In this document: piece after piece, positions 41,532 to 50,762 of the stretch
Position numbering within the stretch: position 1 is the stretch's first letter
Layout: each line of letters begins with the position of its first letter
Assembly (NCBI GenBank): GCA_021371935.1
Contig: JAJFVF010000004.1
Coordinates: forward strand, 62,001-126,000
DNA length: 64,000 bases
Source of the DNA: a bacterium
Lineage (GTDB): Bacteria; Armatimonadota; UBA5829
Direction: 5' to 3'
Position numbers and translations under genes: made by a program
Notes under the pieces: generated by a model
What the model saw: the letters and a program-made list of their open reading frames with translations, nothing else
The model's database searches: none
What the model was told of the DNA's origin: nothing

Positions 41532-44500
41532 CTAACTCAGCGTTGCACCCAGGGAATGAATGCGAGGATAGACGAGGTTATTGCCTGTAATAACAGCCTT
41601 GTAGCGAACCCGATTGCCGGCAGGATTTGTGAATGTCCGCAAGTAGATGTATTCCGTCCAGGTCTGGTCGACCTCACGGGTTGAATCAAGCGTCATCGGT
41701 TCCCACGTCGCGCCGCCGTCATTGGAAGCAAACCAGTTGAGAGAGCACCCGCTGGGAATGTTCATCTGAGCATATACCTTGCTCGATTCCACTCCCTGGG
41801 TCAGTTCGTTCTCCCGGCTGATATAGACGCCATTGGGATTATTCAAGTAGCCAATCAGGTTCACATCCTTGTAATTGAGCGCGGGAGTATCATTTGCAGT
41901 GCTGCTCGAGAGCTTCGCTCGGATAATAATCTGCGCGGCGATATTTGGCAGGCTTTCCTCCTCTTCCGGCACAATCGCGTCCCAGGTGACCCCGCTGTCT
42001 GTTGAATAATCCCATGTCATGCCAGTTCCCTGTGGTATCGCCGAATACTCGTCAATGTTAAGCTCGGAGAACTGCACGCCGGTTATTGCCTTAAAACGCA
42101 CCTCGCCAGCGGGGACGAAGTCGTAGCCGTAAATCTTCATTGCCAGATCAGAGCCGTTCAGAGGAGTCCATGTCTCGGCGTTGGAGCTTTCGAGCAGCAC
42201 GCCTGTAGTATAGGTCTGCTTTGTGATGACACCGTTCTGGCCCAGTTGTCCCAGAGTCGCCACGCGCACCCTATAGTTCGTGCTATCGGTAAGGATCACA
42301 ACCGCGTAACTGGTGTTTGCCTCGGCATTGAACGGGTCATTGAATACGACCTTTGTCTCCGCATTGAGATTAATCTCGCCCGGAGAGACCACCTGCTGGG
42401 CGTATATGACATCATTTGGCAGGCCGGTAGTGACGCCTCGAATTTGGACCGTCACCGGGATAGACAGGTCTTTCTTCGTGAAGAACAGTCCAATCGCGGA
42501 AATAATCCTGCTTTCCGTAAAGCTGAACGTCTGTGCGAGCGGGTCCCACCTGTTCCAACCCCACCACCATCGCCATACAGTCCGGTATACGGGAACGCGG
42601 ATGATCTGTTGTTGTATGATGGTTTGCTTCTGAATTATTGTGTTCGTGACCTCGACCCGCTCGACTCGAGTCACGACCAGCGGATCATTTATCTGCAGAT
42701 TGGTCTGGGCAGAGTAAGTGCCATCAGTGACCTCAACAATCCGGTTTCCATTGCTTGCACTCTCAGGTATCACGAACGATGAGACCACACGTCCTGCCGA
42801 ATCAGCATGAACATCACTTGCGACAACCTGACCATCGCAGCGGATTGTGATGTGCTGAGCCTCGGTCAGGAAGTTCGAGCCAGTCACTGCAATGCCGGTT
42901 TGTCCCCGACGTCCTATATTGGGTGTTACTTCGACACTCGCCGGCGGTTTCTCGAACACGGCGTAAGGGTTGATGTTCTTCTCTTCCGACCAATCGAGTT
43001 GCTGAACAAGTACCTTCTCATTTCCGGGCAAGAGAACAAGACTGCCTTTGAAAAGGGCGCTGCTCTTTGCAATATCTACCTCCAGAACACGAGACGACGA
43101 CGCTCGCGCCGGTGCAACAAATTTGTGGATGCTGTCAATGCGCGCACTCCACTCAGTATGAAATGTATCAGATTGAGCCTCATTGGAGAAGTCGTCGGAG
43201 TAAATGCCTTTCTTGGTCTGAGCGTCCCGGTTCTGTAAATCGTTGTTCATTTGGTACTGCGCATCGTTATATTTCAGGTCTTCAACATCCTTAATAATAC
43301 GGTGGATCTGGTCCATTGTGATTCGGGTGAGGCCAAAGTTATGCACAATCATCGAGACGGAGTTTGCCGGGCAGTCGACGCTTGCGAGGGCAAGGGTGCC
43401 TTCAGGCACAACCGGAAGTTTCGGAAAGTCGGATGGCGCGCCCTCCAGCCGCTTTATTTCTCTGGCTGTCGCATAGATGATGTCTTTGCGGCCGAGATAA
43501 TAGTCATAATCAATGCTGCAATTCGAGCCGTTTACAGGGTCGCTGCCGACACCGCTTTTGCCGAAGTTGATGATGCTGGCATTTCCGGCACCTATAGTCG
43601 GCACAGGCTGCGATAGCCCGCTCGAGTTTGATGCAGGCGGGTTTGCGGTTGTCGTATCATCCGCACCATCGTCAATATATGATACAACCGCCGAACCGAC
43701 TTCCTTGAGCCTCCTGAAGCTGGCACGCTCTGAGTTCGGAGAGGCGCGGTAGACACGATAACTGGTCGCGCCGCTGACGGGCCTCCATGTAATGAGGTTT
43801 GTCTCGCCCGCGGCGGTTTGACACGATACCACTCGACCGCTGATATATTCCGTCTCACCGGACGCCGAGAGTGCTGTGACCACATAGAAGTATTCACCGG
43901 CAGCAGGATAACCTGGTTGGCCGAACCACCCGCCATCGACATAATCCGTACCTTTCACCATCTGCTTCACATATGTCCAGCGGACAGTGTATGTGGTTCC
44001 TATGGCGGGTTCACTGCCGGTACCTGTCCAGTCGACATAATTGCCCGATTGCATCCAGTCAGTGCCTTCGATAAAAACAGTTGCACCCTGGCTGACCTCA
44101 ATGATATCGACGACTGGATTCGGTGCAAGCAGGTCTTCTCCGCCGCCGACCGATCCGCGGGTAATGTTGGAGACGATCTCAACAATAGCTTCCACCTGCG
44201 TCGTTGCCTTGAGCGGAGTGCAGTTCAGAGCGTAACTGCGCTGACCGGTGACATAAGTCTTCTGCTCGCCGCGCACACTCTTCGTCGCGACTGCTCTGGG
44301 AACCAGAGTGGTTGTCGGTAAGTCCTTCTGAAGACGATAGCCCTGGATGTATGCCCGGCCTGCGTTGGTAATGACACGCACATTTGCACCGTCAGTCGCG
44401 CCGAGAAAGCTGTCGAAACCCTTGACGAGGTAGCTGCCCGCTTGGTCGTAGGTCCTTTCGGCAAGGTTATTGAGGAGTGAGTTGAGACCCTCGGCAGCAG

Positions 44501-45116
44501 CGAAGGATAATTGGTCTTCCGTGATGGATGCGACAGTAATCCGGCTACCGGGAAGAGTGCCAAGGAAGTCACTAAGATAGATACTGGACTTCTCCTGAAC
44601 CGTTGCCGCCACATCGCCAGTTTCGCGGTCGAATTTGTATATCGCGACGACCTTGCGCTCGGTTACATTATTGGGTAGGCTATCGCCGCTCGTATCGTGA
44701 TCCTTGAGCGACAGGACCCACTTCTCACGCTCTGCTGTCGGCTCTCCGGTAGCAGGGTTGATAAGTCCGGCATCCTGGTTGTAGCCGTAGTTATACTTGA
44801 GGAGTTCGACATACACGTAGTCGAAACCGGATGTCTTTGCCGGGTCATAAGTGAGTGTCGCGCCAGAAATGACCTCGATATGACCATCGATGTAGGTGAC
44901 ACCTGCAGAGATATTGAGGACATTGGCTGCAACCGATATGAGGAGACCGGATATGATTGCACCCTCCTTGAAGAGCAAATCGGCTATCTTCTTTTGCTCA
45001 TGGATTGCGATATCCTGCTGCTCATTAAGTTCCGAGTCCAGCAGATCCCGATCCTGATGATATCTCACCCGTTTGTAGTTTCTGGACGGGTCGAACGTGT
45101 CTCTGGAAATCGTCAT
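41532..45116 (-). CDS. DUF4815 tail-fibre-like protein (1,194 residues)
   Basis: The N-terminus (TFDPSRNYKRVRYHQDRDLLDSEL to ISAGVTYIDGHIEV) is the DUF4815 domain found at the start of fibre-like proteins in contractile-tail phages. Further along are a fibronectin-like pair (GQPGYPAAGEYFYVVTALSA, GATSYRVYRASPNSERASF), an IPT/TIG-like Ig domain (ASVEVTPNIGRRGQTGIAVT) and repeated beta modules near the C-terminus with SGVTWDAIVP and GGATWEPM. This is the longest gene of the module and probably the host-contacting appendage. GGAGA lies upstream of the ATG. Confidence 0.78.
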   Translation of the reverse strand: MTISRDTFDPSRNYKRVRYHQDRDLLDSELNEQQDIAIHEQKKIADLLFKEGAIISGLLISVAANVLNISAGVTYIDGHIEVISGATLTYDPAKTSGFDYVYVELLKYNYGYNQDAGLINPATGEPTAEREKWVLSLKDHDTSGDSLPNNVTERKVVAIYKFDRETGDVAATVQEKSSIYLSDFLGTLPGSRITVASITEDQLSFAAAEGLNSLLNNLAERTYDQAGSYLVKGFDSFLGATDGANVRVITNAGRAYIQGYRLQKDLPTTTLVPRAVATKSVRGEQKTYVTGQRSYALNCTPLKATTQVEAIVEIVSNITRGSVGGGEDLLAPNPVVDIIEVSQGATVFIEGTDWMQSGNYVDWTGTGSEPAIGTTYTVRWTYVKQMVKGTDYVDGGWFGQPGYPAAGEYFYVVTALSASGETEYISGRVVSCQTAAGETNLITWRPVSGATSYRVYRASPNSERASFRRLKEVGSAVVSYIDDGADDTTTANPPASNSSGLSQPVPTIGAGNASIINFGKSGVGSDPVNGSNCSIDYDYYLGRKDIIYATAREIKRLEGAPSDFPKLPVVPEGTLALASVDCPANSVSMIVHNFGLTRITMDQIHRIIKDVEDLKYNDAQYQMNNDLQNRDAQTKKGIYSDDFSNEAQSDTFHTEWSARIDSIHKFVAPARASSSRVLEVDIAKSSALFKGSLVLLPGNEKVLVQQLDWSEEKNINPYAVFEKPPASVEVTPNIGRRGQTGIAVTGSNFLTEAQHITIRCDGQVVASDVHADSAGRVVSSFVIPESASNGNRIVEVTDGTYSAQTNLQINDPLVVTRVERVEVTNTIIQKQTIIQQQIIRVPVYRTVWRWWWGWNRWDPLAQTFSFTESRIISAIGLFFTKKDLSIPVTVQIRGVTTGLPNDVIYAQQVVSPGEINLNAETKVVFNDPFNAEANTSYAVVILTDSTNYRVRVATLGQLGQNGVITKQTYTTGVLLESSNAETWTPLNGSDLAMKIYGYDFVPAGEVRFKAITGVQFSELNIDEYSAIPQGTGMTWDYSTDSGVTWDAIVPEEEESLPNIAAQIIIRAKLSSSTANDTPALNYKDVNLIGYLNNPNGVYISRENELTQGVESSKVYAQMNIPSGCSLNWFASNDGGATWEPMTLDSTREVDQTWTEYIYLRTFTNPAGNRVRYKAVITGNNLVYPRIHSLGATLS

Positions 45117-45125
45117 AGTCTTCTC

Positions 45126-45659
45126 CTATATCTTGATGACCCCTACAAGCTCGACACGTGTGTCGGAGGTCTTGTTGAAGTCGGGGATGTTCTTAACTTC
45201 ATAGAGATAGCCCGGTGCAAGCACCTGTCCGCCTGGGTTGGTGATGGCTTGGAACACGCCGCCCACCGCATAGTCGGACTGAATGCCACTGACATATGTG
45301 ACATTTCCACCAAAGAAGCCATACTCGCGGATTGTGATGCCGTTTGCCTCGCATTCTTCGAACCTGAAGAAGACACCAATGATATTTGTCTCCTGGCTGG
45401 TCTCGGAGTAGTGGATGCCATTTACAACAAGCACACCCTCCGGGTCTTCAGCAAGAAACCTGCGTTTATATTGCTTCTTCCGGGCACACTCATGCTTAAG
45501 TGTATTCTGCTCTATTGTAGGCGCAGGCGGGTTAAGCGGATCGACAAACGTTACATCTCCGTCGCCTATAGCACAGTGCGTGATACCATCGATAGAATCA
45601 CCCATCAAGAGCTTTGCAGTAAGCACGCGGCCGCTGGCTGTTATAAGTCCAAGGGACAT
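45126..45659 (-). CDS. Tail-collar/fibre-like protein
   Basis: This 177-residue beta-rich protein begins SLGLITASGRVLTAKLLMGD and has IGDGDVTFVDP and a C-terminal VELVGVIKI strand. The N-terminal pattern is like phage tail-collar fibre N-domains (DUF3751 type), which attach to the baseplate. It lies between two other tail genes, with GGAG before the ATG and only 9 nt to the DUF4815 gene. The assignment is by resemblance and context. Confidence 0.6.
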   Translation of the reverse strand: MSLGLITASGRVLTAKLLMGDSIDGITHCAIGDGDVTFVDPLNPPAPTIEQNTLKHECARKKQYKRRFLAEDPEGVLVVNGIHYSETSQETNIIGVFFRFEECEANGITIREYGFFGGNVTYVSGIQSDYAVGGVFQAITNPGGQVLAPGYLYEVKNIPDFNKTSDTRVELVGVIKI

Positions 45660-45670
45660 TATCTTCTCCT

Positions 45671-46132
45671 CTAAACCTGTATCTCATGGCTCTCTCGGAA
45701 GAGATACACATAGATGCTTTGCTTAATGTCTGAATTTGACATCAGCCGGTGTATGACAATCAGTTCGCAGTCAGGATGTCTTTCAAGCGGACCGAAGACG
45801 GCTTCACGGGCATCCGGTCGCAAATTCAGCACGTGGTATATCGTCATATGCAAATTGTTGCCGACAGACACCGGCCGAACAACCAGCATTCTGACATCTA
45901 GTGCTGTGCTCACCGGACCGACTACAACTGCACGCAGATCCGGTTCTACGCTAACACTCCGGATTGTGACAGTGGATACATCGATCACTCGTGCAATAGT
46001 TCGAACGCTGCTCGTAGCCTTCGGCAACTCAAGCACGATAGCTTTACCTATCGGACCCAAGACACGGTTCGTCGGAATAACAGTGCCTCTTGCAAGGCCG
46101 ATAGTATTCTTGCGACTTTTACGGACAGCCAC
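45671..46132 (-). CDS. Tail module protein of unknown function (153 residues)
   Basis: The chain is basic and rich in Val and Ile. Repeated beta-like segments such as IDVSTVTIRSVSVEPDLRAV, SVSVGNNLHM-like and LRPDAREAVFGP suggest a small beta protein. It opens with MAVRKSRKN on a GTG codon and overlaps the 43-residue gene before it by 14 nt; both begin MAVR plus basic residues. No family is recognised. Context makes it part of the tail operon. Confidence 0.5.
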   Translation of the reverse strand: MAVRKSRKNTIGLARGTVIPTNRVLGPIGKAIVLELPKATSSVRTIARVIDVSTVTIRSVSVEPDLRAVVVGPVSTALDVRMLVVRPVSVGNNLHMTIYHVLNLRPDAREAVFGPLERHPDCELIVIHRLMSNSDIKQSIYVYLFRESHEIQV

Positions 46133-46250
46133 GCTTCAGTCTCCCTCTGATGACATATGGTCTGCCGGTAGTCTTGAACGGCTTGAACCGAGGTCTGACA
46201 ATTGCTATCAAGTTTCGTATGTTGGGCTTCTTTGCCTGCCTTACTGCCAT
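46119..46250 (-). CDS. Very small basic protein (43 residues)
   Basis: ATG at 46250 follows a strong AAGGAGTAAGTT site directly after the previous gene's stop. The product begins MAVRQAKKPNIRNLIAIVRP and ends LKRGCP. With about a quarter Arg or Lys it may bind nucleic acid or a larger tail protein. The next gene begins inside its 3' end. Its N-terminus resembles that of the following protein, which hints at a duplication. No known family. Confidence 0.55.
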   Translation of the reverse strand: MAVRQAKKPNIRNLIAIVRPRFKPFKTTGRPYVIRGRLKRGCP

Positions 46251-46253
46251 AAC

Positions 46254-47243
46254 TTACTCCTTAATCGCACACCAGCCGCCACCGGAAAGATAGAACATCT
46301 TGTACGTGCCGGTACCCAGGTCGAGAAGATCTTCTGAATCACCGGCACCTGAACCGACGCAGTAGACCTCGATAAGCTCTCCCCGTAACTCCTCCGTACC
46401 CGTTGCAGTCATCGCAACCAACCAGGGAAACATGATTGTCAAGCCATAACGCACATCGGGGTCGGAATAGCTTGCAAACCCGCCGCTTGCAGCTCCACAG
46501 CTTCCGGTCTGACCTGTTGTGTTTGCATAGCCATTCCACTTGTTCAGGGCATAAAATGTACCTGGCATATTGTTCCGACCTATGATGACCGGCTGTGGAT
46601 CTTCACCAACTTTCGCTCCACTTGCATAAGCTGCCGCGAGTGTTGCAACTGTGATCGTGTTTGGTGTAGTTGTAGTGTCTCGTGCTGTAACCTGCACACG
46701 CTCTATGTTTGCGTCATCCTTTATGATGTAGTAGTTGCCGGCAGTGAGTAATGAGGCATCGTTTACCTGTATCACAACGCTGCTTCCGGCAGTAACCGCC
46801 GCCTGGGTTATCGCCATGGCTCCTGACCAATAACGCTTGATGATCCCGCTGTAATTGAGATAATAAGTAGCTGTTATCTTGGTCACCACACACATATGAT
46901 CGAGATCGCCATACAACCAATAGAGAAACTGAGCTGAATCCTTGGTCGATATCATGGTTGCTCCAGAGGAATAGGCGCCCTTGACACCAGCATGCGTAGT
47001 AGCATTCCAATAGAGATAGCCTCTCACTGTAATGCAGTCTGTGCTTGCGGTATCGTTTATAAGCTGGATGTAAATATCTTCCATACCCGACTCGCCAATA
47101 GACTTCAGGACATAATAAGGTTCAGTCAGAGCAGAGCCATCGTCATGTAGCGTCCAGCCGCAGGTCGTTACAAGAAAATCCTTGACCTTGGCGAGCAGGT
47201 CAGCGGTGTTGTTGGCCGTGCCAGATGTGCTGTGATATGCCAT
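46254..47243 (-). CDS. Tail module structural protein of unknown function (329 residues)
   Basis: The N-terminus (GTANNTADLLAKVKDFLVTT CGW, then YYVLKSIGESG) resembles the start of several uncharacterised phage tail proteins. The middle (AVTAGSSVVIQVNDASLLTA and NIERVQVTARDTTTTPNTIT) is beta-rich and Thr-rich like fibre domains. The C-terminus has a Gly-rich segment (GCAAS-like) ending LSGGGWCAIKE. AGGAGG lies upstream of the ATG. It lies 9 nt after the 197-residue tail gene. Probably a fibre or baseplate decoration protein, by context. Confidence 0.6.
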   Translation of the reverse strand: MAYHSTSGTANNTADLLAKVKDFLVTTCGWTLHDDGSALTEPYYVLKSIGESGMEDIYIQLINDTASTDCITVRGYLYWNATTHAGVKGAYSSGATMISTKDSAQFLYWLYGDLDHMCVVTKITATYYLNYSGIIKRYWSGAMAITQAAVTAGSSVVIQVNDASLLTAGNYYIIKDDANIERVQVTARDTTTTPNTITVATLAAAYASGAKVGEDPQPVIIGRNNMPGTFYALNKWNGYANTTGQTGSCGAASGGFASYSDPDVRYGLTIMFPWLVAMTATGTEELRGELIEVYCVGSGAGDSEDLLDLGTGTYKMFYLSGGGWCAIKE

Positions 47244-47252
47244 TTCTTCCTC

Positions 47253-47846
47253 CTACAGGATGGGATACTCAGTGCCGAGAATCTTCAGCTTGATGTCGAT
47301 CTTGTTCTGAACAGGTGTTCCGGCTGGCACGGCTATCCGCCGCCAGAACGAGAGCTTTGCCGCATGCGCCTTGTCGCCGAGAATTAGCTGTGCACCCGGC
47401 GTTGCCGAATCCAGATCGGTCTGGGTAGCAGCGAGCCTGCACCATGAAGACTCGTCACTGTCCGTGGTATCGAGAACCTGAACGACGAGGCCCGTATAGT
47501 CATAACCTGAGTAAACCTTTGTGCCGGAGCTGTGGCTGGTCGGAGTCGTGCCGCCATAGCCGCGCTCAACGGTAAGATTCGTCGTGCCACCGCCGCTCAG
47601 GATCCTCATCTGCTCACTGCCGATGATGATTGCTTCGTCGTTTATAAACCTGGGATAGGAAAGCTGAACATCAATTTGAGAGGAGTTCATTGCAGTAGCA
47701 AGTGCTGTCTGTTCGTTGGCGATGAACAACTCTCGGTCTTTGGACTCTCCATCAGAGCCGTTGTAGATATCCGAGTCGGGATTAGCCATTGTGCCCTCGG
47801 ATATCTGGTCTGTCAGGTCTGTATTTCTATATAAATGTATAGACAT
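47253..47846 (-). CDS. Tail module structural protein of unknown function (197 residues)
   Basis: This protein is beta-rich, with GSEQMRILSGGGTTNLTVER, a YGGTTPTSHSSGTKVY turn and a C-terminal segment (QNKIDIKLKILGTEYPIL). The middle resembles short tail-attached beta domains. GGAG precedes the ATG by 8 nt, and the gene follows the gpI gene by 9 nt. No exact family match is known to me. Context places it among fibre proteins. Confidence 0.55.
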   Translation of the reverse strand: MSIHLYRNTDLTDQISEGTMANPDSDIYNGSDGESKDRELFIANEQTALATAMNSSQIDVQLSYPRFINDEAIIIGSEQMRILSGGGTTNLTVERGYGGTTPTSHSSGTKVYSGYDYTGLVVQVLDTTDSDESSWCRLAATQTDLDSATPGAQLILGDKAHAAKLSFWRRIAVPAGTPVQNKIDIKLKILGTEYPIL

Positions 47847-47855
47847 GATGTGCTC

Positions 47856-48905
47856 CTAGTCTGTCGGCCACTGCAGAACCGTATAAAGATTCGCTGCGCG
47901 TGTGAAGCCAGTATGCACAAACGCATAGAAGTCCTTTTGTTTGAAGATCACGTGACAGGCCAACTGTGCATGATTGAATCCTGCTCTGTTGAGATGCTGC
48001 CCGCAAGTCTTCAGAACAGTGTGTGCAGGCCCGCGATATGAGCCGGTATCTACCTCACAGGTGAATCCGGCTTTGCCCTCGCTTATCCACAGGTTTGCGA
48101 GGTTCTCTGAGTTGAGTGTTCCGGCATTGAGCTTGAATCCGGATGTTCGCCTCAGCCATCGCAGCACACGAGTACCGGCGCGCTCAATGTCCGTAAGCAG
48201 CGTGAAGTGGCAGGAGATCTCACAGACTCCCCAAGTCTTTTCTTTGTATGTGAGCTTATAACCCGAATTAAGCCTGTTGTGTCTTACAACAAATGTCTCA
48301 TGGAGATGCCCCATCATCACCATTTCCACGAATTTTGCAAGTGTAGTGGTGAAGTTGTCTGTTGATTCAAAGGTTTGCAGCCACTGCAGGAAGTAGGTCT
48401 TCATTCCTGCCGGATGGTGTGACTTGAGTGCTTCACGCAGCCTGGAAACCAGGTTATCGCATTCGACGCGATAGACTCCGAGGCTATAGATGCGACCCGG
48501 GAGTTTCGCACCGCTCACATGAGACCTCTTATTGAGCCGAAGAGCTGAGCGAAATGTCTCGTCTATCTTGCCTGCCCAGCCGACATTCACAAGCGAACGG
48601 TGAATGGCTGGAATGCTTCCCTTGCGACGGTAGAACTCGATTGCCTCGAGTATTTCCCGCCGCTGCATGTTCGGGTCACGGGTAGGATCGAAGTTGCAGC
48701 CGACAATGTTTGCGAGCAGCGGAATGAATCTGACATCACAATTGTCAATATCGAAAATGCTGGGCAGCCGATCAATAAGTTCCTTGAGTTCGTCCAGCGT
48801 TACGGCAGGCACACTCAGGAATGCTTGAAGATCGCCGTTTGCATCCTGCTCACGGTAGACCGGCGGCAGGAGATCGATGAGTTTTTCCTCGAAGTATCCA
48901 GCCAT
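47856..48905 (-). CDS. Phage tail protein I (gpI-like baseplate component)
   Basis: This 349-residue protein has the gpI family pattern: LLPPVYREQDANGDLQAFL, IDNCDVRFIPLLANIVG and EILEAIEFYRRKGSIPAIHR in the first 110 residues. Tail protein I joins baseplate wedges to tail fibres. The second half is longer than in P2 gpI and contains two similar beta segments (FVVRHNRLNSGYKLTYKEKT and LACHVIFKQKDFYAFVHTGF) that may be fibre-docking domains. GGAGGACG precedes the ATG, which overlaps the TGA of the gpJ gene. Confidence 0.8.
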   Translation of the reverse strand: MAGYFEEKLIDLLPPVYREQDANGDLQAFLSVPAVTLDELKELIDRLPSIFDIDNCDVRFIPLLANIVGCNFDPTRDPNMQRREILEAIEFYRRKGSIPAIHRSLVNVGWAGKIDETFRSALRLNKRSHVSGAKLPGRIYSLGVYRVECDNLVSRLREALKSHHPAGMKTYFLQWLQTFESTDNFTTTLAKFVEMVMMGHLHETFVVRHNRLNSGYKLTYKEKTWGVCEISCHFTLLTDIERAGTRVLRWLRRTSGFKLNAGTLNSENLANLWISEGKAGFTCEVDTGSYRGPAHTVLKTCGQHLNRAGFNHAQLACHVIFKQKDFYAFVHTGFTRAANLYTVLQWPTD

Positions 48906-50314
48906 CAGGTCGTCCTCCGAATATCTAGGTGGACTTCACCCAGCGCCGCGATCTGACCCGGCTTAATTTCAACATCCACTTGCGGAGAGAACATCGTCAC
49001 GTGACTCACGCCCTGGATACCATCGATAAGCGAGACGATATCGGAGAAATATACGGACTGGCCAAAGGTCAACTTGTCGAACGAGAAGAATTCCTGCAGA
49101 GCAGCTTCAATGCGTCTTCGCACTGTCTCAATGTCCTCAGTCTGATAAACATAGACTTCTGCGTCAATGGAAATCGAGCGGTAGCAGGGGTCAAAGAGGT
49201 TCACCTCAATGGTAATTACCTTACGAGACTCGATGAAGTCGGCAAGCTGCTGCTTAAGTAATGCTGATGGAAGCCCGCCGCCGTTCGGAGCGACAGCCAT
49301 GTTAACCTGATAATATCGAATATTGACGCAGTCGTTTGAATCAAGCACCTGCGCTTTGGCCACACCGGGGAAGCCTTCTGCCAGAGCCTTGTAATCATCT
49401 TTCGTGATGGCTTTCCAAAGTGATCTGAGTTCCGCCGGAGCCTGCAGCTTTGCGTGTTCAAGTGTCTCCCTATCCGAGCCGTTTGTCGAAGGAATGACGT
49501 TATTAACACGAAGCTGCACTACTTCTCCGTCGTGATAGATTGGAGTCACCAGCTCGGTCACCAGTCCGCGCCCAATGTTGCCCTTCGCGCCAAGGGTTTC
49601 AAGATAATCGACGGTGATCGTCTCACCTGCGGTCGGAACCGCGCCGTGGATTCCGTCGCTGAAGATGATCCACATGACATCCAGCCCGTTGGTCTCAACC
49701 TGGAAATGCTTCGAGTCTGGCGCGCTGTCGATGAAGAACCGTGTCTCTTCCCAGTCGGAGTCGCCGACGCGAACACGGACACTTCCCTGGGCGATGCTGG
49801 TGGAGGAAAGCGCAAACTTCTGAGCGCGATCACCGGTACCAACGAATTCTTCACTCTTCCGGGTTCCCTGCCGCGTGCCGACATCAACCGACAATTTCCC
49901 TCTGGCGAGCACTTTATCTTCAATGGTCTCAAAGTCGACATTGCCATCATCAAGCCTTGCACTACAGATAGTCTTTGCGGGGATAGTGAGGTCGCCATCA
50001 AGTGCCGTTAAAAGACTAAAGCGAATGGTTGTTGTAGCTGCAACTGGAGTATCAAGCCTGTAGTTTATTAGCTTGCAGAGGTTGATGACGTTCTGACGCT
50101 GACGTGCGGTGGGAAGAAACGCCTCCGCAGCCTGGGCATCGAGATAATATGCGAGCATGTCGCCGACACCACAGAAAAGCTCAAGAAGCACTACTCCCAA
50201 GTCGGACTCATTGAAGTCGGTCCAACGGTCGGTAAGCTGCGGCACCCGCGCAAGAAGTTCCTGCCTAAGCGACTCGTAATCCTTATTCGTATATGAAATG
50301 CTCGCTCTACCCAA
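48905..50314 (-). CDS. Baseplate J-like protein (gpJ)
   Basis: This 469-residue baseplate wedge protein begins ISYTNKDYESLRQELLARVP and WTDFNESDLGVVLLELFCGV, the N-terminal pattern of the baseplate J family. ALAEGFPGVAKAQVLDSND and the late SLIDGIQGVSHVTMF are characteristic of its middle and C-terminal parts. With gp25 and gpI it forms the wedge that triggers sheath contraction. A TTG start is used, with GGAG 8-9 nt upstream, overlapping the end of the gp25 gene by 8 nt. Confidence 0.85.
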   Translation of the reverse strand: MGRASISYTNKDYESLRQELLARVPQLTDRWTDFNESDLGVVLLELFCGVGDMLAYYLDAQAAEAFLPTARQRQNVINLCKLINYRLDTPVAATTTIRFSLLTALDGDLTIPAKTICSARLDDGNVDFETIEDKVLARGKLSVDVGTRQGTRKSEEFVGTGDRAQKFALSSTSIAQGSVRVRVGDSDWEETRFFIDSAPDSKHFQVETNGLDVMWIIFSDGIHGAVPTAGETITVDYLETLGAKGNIGRGLVTELVTPIYHDGEVVQLRVNNVIPSTNGSDRETLEHAKLQAPAELRSLWKAITKDDYKALAEGFPGVAKAQVLDSNDCVNIRYYQVNMAVAPNGGGLPSALLKQQLADFIESRKVITIEVNLFDPCYRSISIDAEVYVYQTEDIETVRRRIEAALQEFFSFDKLTFGQSVYFSDIVSLIDGIQGVSHVTMFSPQVDVEIKPGQIAALGEVHLDIRRTT

Positions 50315-50762
50315 TTTCCACTCTCCTTGTGCCGATATCCGATGACTCGGTCAGCTCTTCACGACAAAACGGCCACACCAAATTGTCCTCTACCTGTGTA
50401 TCAATCACTCGATAGGATATGCGAACTGAAAGCATATTTGCGTCTATAACTTCAGCCGACTCGTTAAATGAGACATCAGTGACGACCACACGCTTTTCCC
50501 AACGCTCGACATCATCAGTGATGTAGTGGCGCAACAGCCCCTTGAGCACATCATTATTCGGCTCAAAGACAAGATCGCGGACATGTGAGCCGAACTCTGG
50601 ATTCATAAACCGCTCACCCGGCCGCGTCCCAAGTATCTGCAGAATGCTCTCATGTATATGCGCATGATCTATCGATGTGATTGTTGAGACCTGAGCACCG
50701 CCTGAGCGTCTGGCAAATGCAAACGGAAATCGAAGTCCTTTGCCAAGGAAATCAGTGCTCAT
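50307..50762 (-). CDS. GPW/gp25-like baseplate wedge protein
   Basis: This protein of about 151 residues has ESILQILGTRPGERFMNPEFG followed by VRDLVFEPNNDVLKGLLRHY, the conserved centre of the gp25/GPW family that initiates sheath assembly on the baseplate. The ATG at 50762 overlaps the stop of the preceding gene (TGATG); a GTG one codon earlier is less likely. The length is normal for the family. Confidence 0.88.
   Translation of the reverse strand: MSTDFLGKGLRFPFAFARRSGGAQVSTITSIDHAHIHESILQILGTRPGERFMNPEFGSHVRDLVFEPNNDVLKGLLRHYITDDVERWEKRVVVTDVSFNESAEVIDANMLSVRISYRVIDTQVEDNLVWPFCREELTESSDIGTRRVEIG

Noticed and set aside
44697-45674. A 325-codon plus-strand open frame
   Set aside because: It is antisense to the well-supported DUF4815 and collar-like genes, has no ribosome site and reads as shadow composition rich in Cys, Ile and Asp.
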